Assembly (NCBI RefSeq): GCF_016920785.2
Contig: NW_024609880.1
Span: forward strand, 47,144,296 to 47,208,295
Direction of reading: 5' to 3'
Length of the DNA stretch: 64,000 bases
DNA from: Ixodes scapularis
Taxonomy: Eukaryota; Arthropoda; Arachnida; Ixodida; Ixodidae
The notes under the pieces are model-generated. The model did not search any database and was not told the origin of the DNA. It worked only from the letters and a program-made list of their open reading frames with translations. The position numbers and the translations under genes were made by a program. Below are positions 57,440 to 64,000 of the stretch, piece after piece; positions within the stretch are counted from its first letter, which is position 1, and every line of letters begins with the position of its first letter.

Positions 57440-60400
57440 CATGTTATCAACAGTTTTCAATAGATTTTCTACAGACTTTCTTTCAAGCGAAGTCTATGGA
57501 GCACAGGGGCTACAAATGCTATAAAATTTCTATCACCACGTCTCTATAAACTTTTTGTCGTCACATTCATATAAAAGTTTCTATAGACTAGATTTTATAG
57601 TGTAATAAGATATATTGCGGAGAACTGACACCACACCCAGTTCGAACTTTCTTGCGGACTGCTCTTCTGATTTTGTCAAATAAATATCTCCTCTAGCAAT
57701 GCTTTATTCATAGTTTGAGATACACATTTGCATAAGCTTAAAAAAAAAAATAAACCACTTTTTGCATAATTATCGGCAAGAAAACAGCAACATACTTGTA
57801 ATCCTTTTAACTTCCAGGGTGGTCCTTCTCGTTCAAATGATTGCCTTTTATATATACAGCATATGGCGGTGGAGCGGTCAACACCCCTGAATTACTAGTT
57901 TTATGAGTGCGCCTTGTCGTGTGTATGTGCAATGTTCGTTCATAAGTGCACTGTGACAAGTAATGTTGAAGATTATTTCAATTGTTTACAAAAAAAGGGG
58001 ATAAAAAAGTTGTTAGGATCTCCATTTGTTTTCGATCCTATTTCTATACAATGTTTATACATTAAGTTCTATAGAAATTCGACAGAAAAAAACCTGCAAG
58101 GAGCTATAGACAGTATAGATAGAAAGATGTATATATATACATGACTATAATGACGGCATGCAAATAGGAAGTACACGTGAATCATCGAAAGAAACTCTGC
58201 GAAGCGTAACGAAAAACATGAATACAACGCCCTTCACCATGTCCAATTGCTTTCTGCCTTCCTATCAGAATGGCCAAGCAGTAAGTGAACCAAAACATAC
58301 CCAAACAACATCTCTTGGCCTGTTGAACTTCTTGGGTTATTGGATTTTTTGAACTGCCGTGGATATCTTAACTGGAACGTTGGGCGTTTTGTTATGTGTT
58401 GAATATTTTGACCAGATGGATTTCTTGACTCAGCCGTCAGATGACTATTGGATTCATACGCGTTAAATATCACAAAGAAAAGGTGACGTATTTGTTCTAT
58501 TCGATTATGTACAGCATGTTTCTAATTCAACCCAAATACCTTCATTATTATTCCTTAAAGAAACTTATTTTTCAGAAACTGGTATCCACAACTCAGACAC
58601 GTGGCCTTGATCCTGCTGCGGTTTCAATGATTGACTTAGAGCGGCGCGAAGGGCTGTAATTCCTGTGTTAACGACCACAAACGTGTCTGCTAAGAAGACA
58701 TCGGAAGCCGTTGAGAGGCGTCCGATACGCTTCCTGCGTTTCAAACTGCCGTGACAACAAATATTGCTGCTTTTTATGCATTCCATGCCCAGAGCAGCGA
58801 ACACTCTCGCTGCTTCAAGATGTACGGAAAAGCAGATAGGCTAAAAGGGGTTTCTCCCATTTAAAAACAAATTACTGCTTGTTCCTCCACTATTGGGTAC
58901 TTGTGCCTGTGCCACAAGTGCTACGATGTTTGAAGGTTACGCCATCACAAAATAGACACGCAACAGAGTGATGCAGATTTTCATTATAGGATTCAACAGG
59001 ATTGTAAAATGTTATTTTGCCTCTAGCGCCGCAACTCCAAAAAGGAGCCGTGCGAATTGTATTTCTAATTTTTACCCAACATTCGCGAGGCAGCATCGAA
59101 GACGCCTATTAATTTTTGTGCCACTTTTTGATTCGGATTACAAATCCTTGCGGAAGCTCCGCTGAAGGAGGCGGCTGTATAAAAGCCCAGCAAGCGTTCA
59201 TGCCCGTTCTGGCCACTTCCTTGAAGCTTAGTCACTGATGACTCACGCATGAAGACACCATCTTTTCCTGCAGCTGCGAGTGAGAGAGATGTACGATTGG
59301 TATAGAGACCCGTGTCGTAAGAGCTAGGCCTAACGTGGCAGCAGAACAGCAATGGAACAGCAACAAGTTACGGAGCTTCTTGTCACGCGTTTGAGAAAGA
59401 GTGTTCTAAACTTTCCGCTACGTATTTGTGTTTTCCAAAGAGAGATGGGGCCCGAGCGAAGCAGGAAGTGAGGGTTTTTCTTTCGGGGAACCCAATGAAA
59501 AAATGGAAGCAGACGGTCCTCTGATAAGTTGTTTTCCGCGGAAAACATAAAAGGAGACGGAGGAACAACGCCGCTCACCGACGTTCGCTGTAATTGGGAT
59601 CTATGGGCTTCGTCCGGGGAGGGAGAGGGGGGGGGGGGGGGGGGGGGCAGCCGGTCGCAGCTGAGCGTGGGTGGGCTTGACTTCTTGCTCCGTGCCTCCA
59701 ATAATTGTGGTACTGTCGGTACACTTCTCCACTGGGTACGCACGATCGGCGAAATTACATAACACGGGCTTGTGATGCCTTTATTGGAGGCACCCATGTC
59801 GTGAACAGAAACGTAATCTCACGACGCGTCATAATAAACAACCGACTGAAAAAAATTAAAATATTGGAGATTTGAAAATACTGCACAGTGGCGCGTATCC
59901 TGGCGTCCGCATAGCCTGGCGTCACTGAGCTGACAAACATAACGTTTGCTTCCAAACAGCTGTATGAATTCTATTGAATTTCATGACTGGCGCTTTTTGC
60001 TGTTCCTCCATATTATTTTCGCGGGTCTGAGAAGATGCACTTGATTATTGAAATATTTGTAGGCTTATTGTCTTTTCCCTTCAGAACTACTTTAAAATCA
60101 CCTGTCGCGCTGGTCCCTGCATCCTCGATGACGCAGATACGTCTTCGTGATGATTTATGTAACGTCTTTTAAAGCGCAAACCACCGTGCTTTGCCTCTCG
60201 CACTAGGCTCCAGAGCGCAGACCTTATACGGCCTCTTCGACCGTGCATTCATGATACAGAACAACAGACCGTCTCACCGTGGTTTTTTCTCATTAGCCGA
60301 TCACGAGACAGATGATCGGGGAGGGGTCGGATCGGATCGGGATGCTTTTATGTACGTGGTCAGCATTCCAACGAGCTCCAAACGATCCGCCTAAAACAAC

Positions 60401-62660
60401 TGCAACAAACACCAAAAATGGGCCAGACCATACCCGCAGCCATTACAGCAACGTGCGGTTTCACGGCGCGCGCCATACGAGCGGGGCAGCCGGTCGGGGA
60501 CATTAAAAGAAGATCGCACGCGTGGACTGCACACGGTGCATGGAGGAATTACTCGGCAAGGGGCAGAAGGCGAAGGAGGCGGACTTTATGGGGGCCTCTT
60601 TACGGGCGGCAGGTGGCAGTCGCGCGCAGGAAGCGGAAACGACTCGAGCTGCCGCTCGCGCGTGGAAGAAGGACCCCGGTCAGCCGTGTACGCCTGGGTA
60701 CGCCATGCACCGCCACCTCCGCAGCTCCGCGTGCTTCAACTCCGCCGTTTCCGCCAGCACGGACCCGCAAGAAACGAATCGTGTCGTCTTTTTTTTTTTT
60801 TTTTTTCTACTTCTTTCCTTTCACGGCCAGGCTTTGTGGTGCCTGGATTCTCTTTCCCTCTTCCACCTTGTCTTCGCGCGTACTCTCGCCGATCACTTAG
60901 AAGGACCGTCATTGGGGTTGTCTCTCGGTGACGATTATAAGCCGGGGCTTGATTGCCTTTCCCTTTCGCATTTCGCATGCAAAAAAGAATCACATATATG
61001 GGTGTATAGGGCCTCGGAGACAGGCGTGTGACTCGGATGCTGTGCGTGCGTGCGTGTGAGGGAGGGAGGGGGTGGTAGCGATCATCGTGAGCCGCGGCGG
61101 CGAAAGACATTGCCCAACCACGTGCAGCAAATTAAGCCTAATGGCCGAACCTTCTGCTCGCCGAGTCGGTCGGTTCATGGTCTTTTCTTTCTTCTCCTCG
61201 ACGAGCCTGCTATTTCGTGCTTTCGCTTTTCTTTTCTCTCTAGTGGCACGTTAGGGGCGCCCGTTTATGTTTGGGTGTTAGGTGTGTTTGCAGCCAGGAC
61301 GGCTTTGCCTTTACAGCGCGGCGGCCGAGATCGTTGAGCGGAAGGAATCCGAGCCTCGCGTTTGCGGTCTTAATTACTCCGCGAGATTAAACTTAATTTA
61401 CGGGGGCTTGGGCGGCACGAAATTCAAGCAATGTATGCAAACGATGAATGTTTGCGCCCGTTTGTATTTTATGTCCGCTTGTTGACATTTTACGACCGAG
61501 GAGATGTTGCGCAGCGAGAAAAGAAGTTCCTCATGAATCCGGTTGCTTTCGAAATTTCCGCGTTGTTCGGAGCAGAGCTGTCATTTCCTGCGAAGTACAG
61601 CCGCCAACGCCGCCACGGCGTCTCAGATCCATCATGAACCCTTTCTCTTAATTGCCACTTCCCGATCCGACGGCGCGTGTAAGCCGGCCCCCCGAAGGCA
61701 CTTTTCATTGGCCAAGATCTCCAAGGGTCCTCCACTGCTTGAGCCCCTTTCATTGGATGAGGGCGACGAAACCAGTTAAGTCAGGGCAGCGCCCAAGTCC
61801 ACATCCGCTTTCTAATTGGAGGACCTGTTCTGGAAGCTCGCCATTGGCTCAGATAATAAGTCAGTTACTTAAGGGGGGGGGGGGGGGGGTATAGAGTGCA
61901 AGGGTTGGCTCGGCGAGCGTTTCTGGCAAGCTAGTGCATAGGACAGGCTGAACTTACGACTTGGCCTGCGGTATAATGACTGCGGTCTCATCAAAAAATC
62001 CAGCTGCCCAGCTCTTACCATATCATCTCGGCGGCTTCTCTCGCAGACTGACCTTCTGATCTTGTACCGCGTGCTTTATGTCTTATGTTGCGCTGCTCGT
62101 AAGCATGCCTTCCAGCAAGGCGCCAACGGGATTTCGTTCTCTTCGGACGGGCTGGTAGTATACATCTCATAAATTCTACGAAGCAACAAAGGTTGCGCAT
62201 AATGGCTGCAGCGTTATTGCGTGATGTGCGACTTCGACAACGATACAATGAGACGAGGTTAAAAAGGAGGGATAATCGGGTCTTGTCACGCGATCGTCGA
62301 CGATGTTTACGGATACGTCGAAGGAATGTAATCAGGGAAAACGTATACTGGCATCAACTGCGAGCCGGAAAGGCGCAGGTAATTTCTTATGGATGAACAT
62401 TTCACAATATGATATGCATGTTAGATACGCTACGGAATTGTGCACACTCATTAAAGCCGCGCGGTCACACGTCATACGAAAGACGGTATGTAGACAGTCC
62501 TACGTGTTTCTTCCTCATATGCGGTTATGTTACATTACTCATTTAAAAACTGTCCGCAGACGTGTTCGAAGCACACCAATGTATGAAGTAACCACGCTTC
62601 AACGATGCTTGAGACTTGCCTCCGCAGGTACTTCTGTCATCATGTCTGCATGCAGAGAAT
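57440..62660. other. Mostly unassigned 5.2 kb, partly GC-rich
   Basis: A poly(G) run of 21 lies at 59627-59647 and one of 17 at 61873-61889. Between 61700 and 61860 four ATTGG (inverted CCAAT) boxes occur 40-70 bases apart. The GC-rich block at 60430-61480 has overlapping Arg/Pro-rich ORFs without domains. An Arg-rich frame at 62193-62396 is unassigned. Confidence 0.4.
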
Positions 62661-62671
62661 GCGGAGAGCAA

Positions 62672-62861
62672 GTCGTCTGCTTCTTTTGCAGGGTTGGCGG
62701 TGACGTCAGAACGACGCAGAGTTCCGATTGGCTCTGATTGAAGGATAGTGGGTAGACCTCAAAGCAAGCTGCCTCGAGGTCTACCCACCATCCTTCAAGC
62801 GGAGCCAATCGGAACTCCGCGTTCTGACGTCACCACAGCCCCTGAAAAAGAAGCAGACGAA
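62672..62861. mobile_element. Hairpin MITE with 87-bp arms and 15-bp loop
   Basis: GTCGTCTGCTTCTTTTGCAG, GGTGACGTCAGAACG, AGTTCCGATTGGCTC and GGGTAGACCTC at the left are mirrored at the right after the loop AAAGCAAGCTGCCTC. A few mismatches are present. No duplication was identified. Confidence 0.85.
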
Positions 62862-63800
62862 CTTGCGCTTCACACATCCGTGTTTTTGTATGATGTATGA
62901 CCAGAGTGGGCTGGGGCTTTAGGGTATTAGCCCTAGAACAAGGGAATTAACACCCTCATGGGTATAATTATTTTCTTTTGTGAGTGTAGGCAGGTGCTTT
63001 TGAAAGATTTCGTTTTTTTTTTTTTTTATGGATGTATAATTTTAATTGTTTTCGGATATTTCCCATGAGGCTACGTTTGTAGTTGGGCGAGTCGGCACAT
63101 GGTTACGAGAAAAAATAAAATGACGCAAAGATGACAAAGGGGCATTGTGCTAAAGTTGAAGCTTGGGCGAGTTGGTATGACCTATTTGAATATTAAAACA
63201 ATGCAAAAGACGGGTGACCAGGTGGAGAAAGACACAGACAACGCGCTGTTTGTCTTCCTTTAACTGCCGTTGTGTCTTTCTTCATCTGGTATCTCGTCCT
63301 TTGCGCTGTTTTAATTTTCAAACACAGGGACAAGTCTGCATTTATTCCACTTGACCCTGCGTTGTTTTTTTCCCCTCTGTTTTAGTTCTTATTTCTCATT
63401 CACTTCCGAACGTCTTTTGGTAATATTTTATGATTTCTAATGTCGATGGTACAATACACAGCTTTACAATAGTCCACTACCAACGTGCTGCCGAAAGGTT
63501 TTTTTTTTTTTTTTTTTGGTATAGTGACTGTGAGATACTGTTTAAATTTCAATATTGCTATATGTATTATACCGATAGCTGGCTGGCTGCTAAAACGGTG
63601 AGTTGTTAAGTTCACTTCTGATTATTTTTTTTTCTCTATGGCGTTGATTGAAAAAAACATTATTTTAGCGGTGCTGCGTATAACTTTAACTTTAAACCAT
63701 AGCCTCTGATGGTATGCACTCGTTGTAACATCAAGAGAGGGAAGAAAAAGAAGGAAGTTTTGTGCATTATTCATGCGCTCCACTAAGTAGGATTTGTTTG
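62862..63800. other. Mostly unassigned; one small foldback
   Basis: At 63187-63330, ATTAAAACAATGCAAAAGAC with GAGAAAGACACAGACAAC mirrors GTTGTGTCTTTCTTCATCTG with GTCCTTTGCGCTGTTTTAAT. A poly(T) run follows near 63500. The rest is AT-rich and unassigned. Confidence 0.5.
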
Positions 63801-63806
63801 TCTGGG

Positions 63807-64000
63807 AAAAACTATGCTTTTGGGCGAGTGAAGCAGGTCCTCATGATGATTGCGTCGCTCTATATCCTGTTGATGGGTGCACGTACAGTCTCGGCGACGT
63901 ACGGCATCGTGGTCCTGCTGAAGCTGGCAGGAAACTCTGTGAAAATGCTGCTCGACACTGGTGCGTCTCTGACCATCATCTCGGAGAGGCAATACAACGA
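63807..64000 (+). pseudogene. LTR-retrotransposon protease fragment, runs off the window
   Basis: One frame is open to the end of the window and contains TYGIVVLLKLAGNSVKMLLD followed by TGASLTIIS. This is a retropepsin active site (LLDTGAS with a hydrophobic strand and I-I-S after it), as in the Pol of Gypsy-type elements. It is the only part visible. No Gag, zinc knuckle or LTR could be recognised upstream, so the copy is either fragmentary or rearranged. Whether the rest of Pol is intact cannot be seen from this window. Confidence 0.7.

Noticed and set aside
60418..61031. Overlapping 131- to 169-codon ORFs as a host gene exon
   Set aside because: Three frames are open at once in a GC-rich block with a poly-T tract; no domain or splice support.

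Overview
This is animal nuclear DNA that is almost entirely transposable-element debris. I found no intact host gene, rRNA gene or canonical tRNA gene. There are no long ORFs outside element relics. Many homopolymer and microsatellite tracts are present, together with hAT, Harbinger, piggyBac-type and P-element DNA transposons, truncated LINE 3' ends and a tRNA-derived SINE. The combination suggests a large, repeat-rich chelicerate genome, most likely an ixodid tick. That is an inference from repeat style, not a database match.

Layout. 1-5.5 kb: a possible LTR-like remnant and hairpin, a CCAAT/CACGTG repeat family with a foldback copy, and a GTCGTCCTAGA minisatellite with a duplicated 240-bp unit. 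5.5-9.5 kb: two Harbinger-type elements with 3-bp target duplications (one full of AGCGCT palindromes and keeping a scrap of transposase), a foldback MITE, and a hammerhead-like motif. 9.5-14 kb: mostly unassigned. 14-17.2 kb: a repeat split by a 226-bp MITE (its unsplit copy lies at 34 kb), a TTAGCGG array, and an 851-bp hAT element with a matching 8-bp duplication. 18-19 kb: two LINE ends facing tail to tail. 20-23.4 kb: a SINE, a LINE end and two foldbacks. 24.9-25.5 kb: a terminal-inverted-repeat element packed with E-box and CRE palindromes. 26-28.3 kb: a decayed P-element (THAP9-like) transposase on the minus strand that keeps a DEMAIR motif. 29.7-37.2 kb: two SINE copies, a TTAA element, a duplicated unit and two long foldbacks, one holding further nested elements. 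37.6-40.5 kb: an AAGTA-rich element broken by a TTAA foldback, and a second full copy of the 7-kb MITE. 45.4-46.4 kb: a hAT element with an 8-bp duplication. 50.7-50.9 kb: a minisatellite and a (TA)n tract. 52.3-56.9 kb: the clearest nested stack, a TTAA element hit by a hAT foldback made of TTCGAA repeats and by a 5'-truncated LINE, each with its own duplication. 57-63.3 kb: several hairpin MITEs. The right edge cuts into the protease of an LTR retrotransposon.

Nothing here looks like a working multi-gene system. The main interest is insertion history readable from target duplications and from empty sites inside the window, plus internal arrays of palindromic transcription-factor-like sites and many long poly(C)/poly(G) runs.
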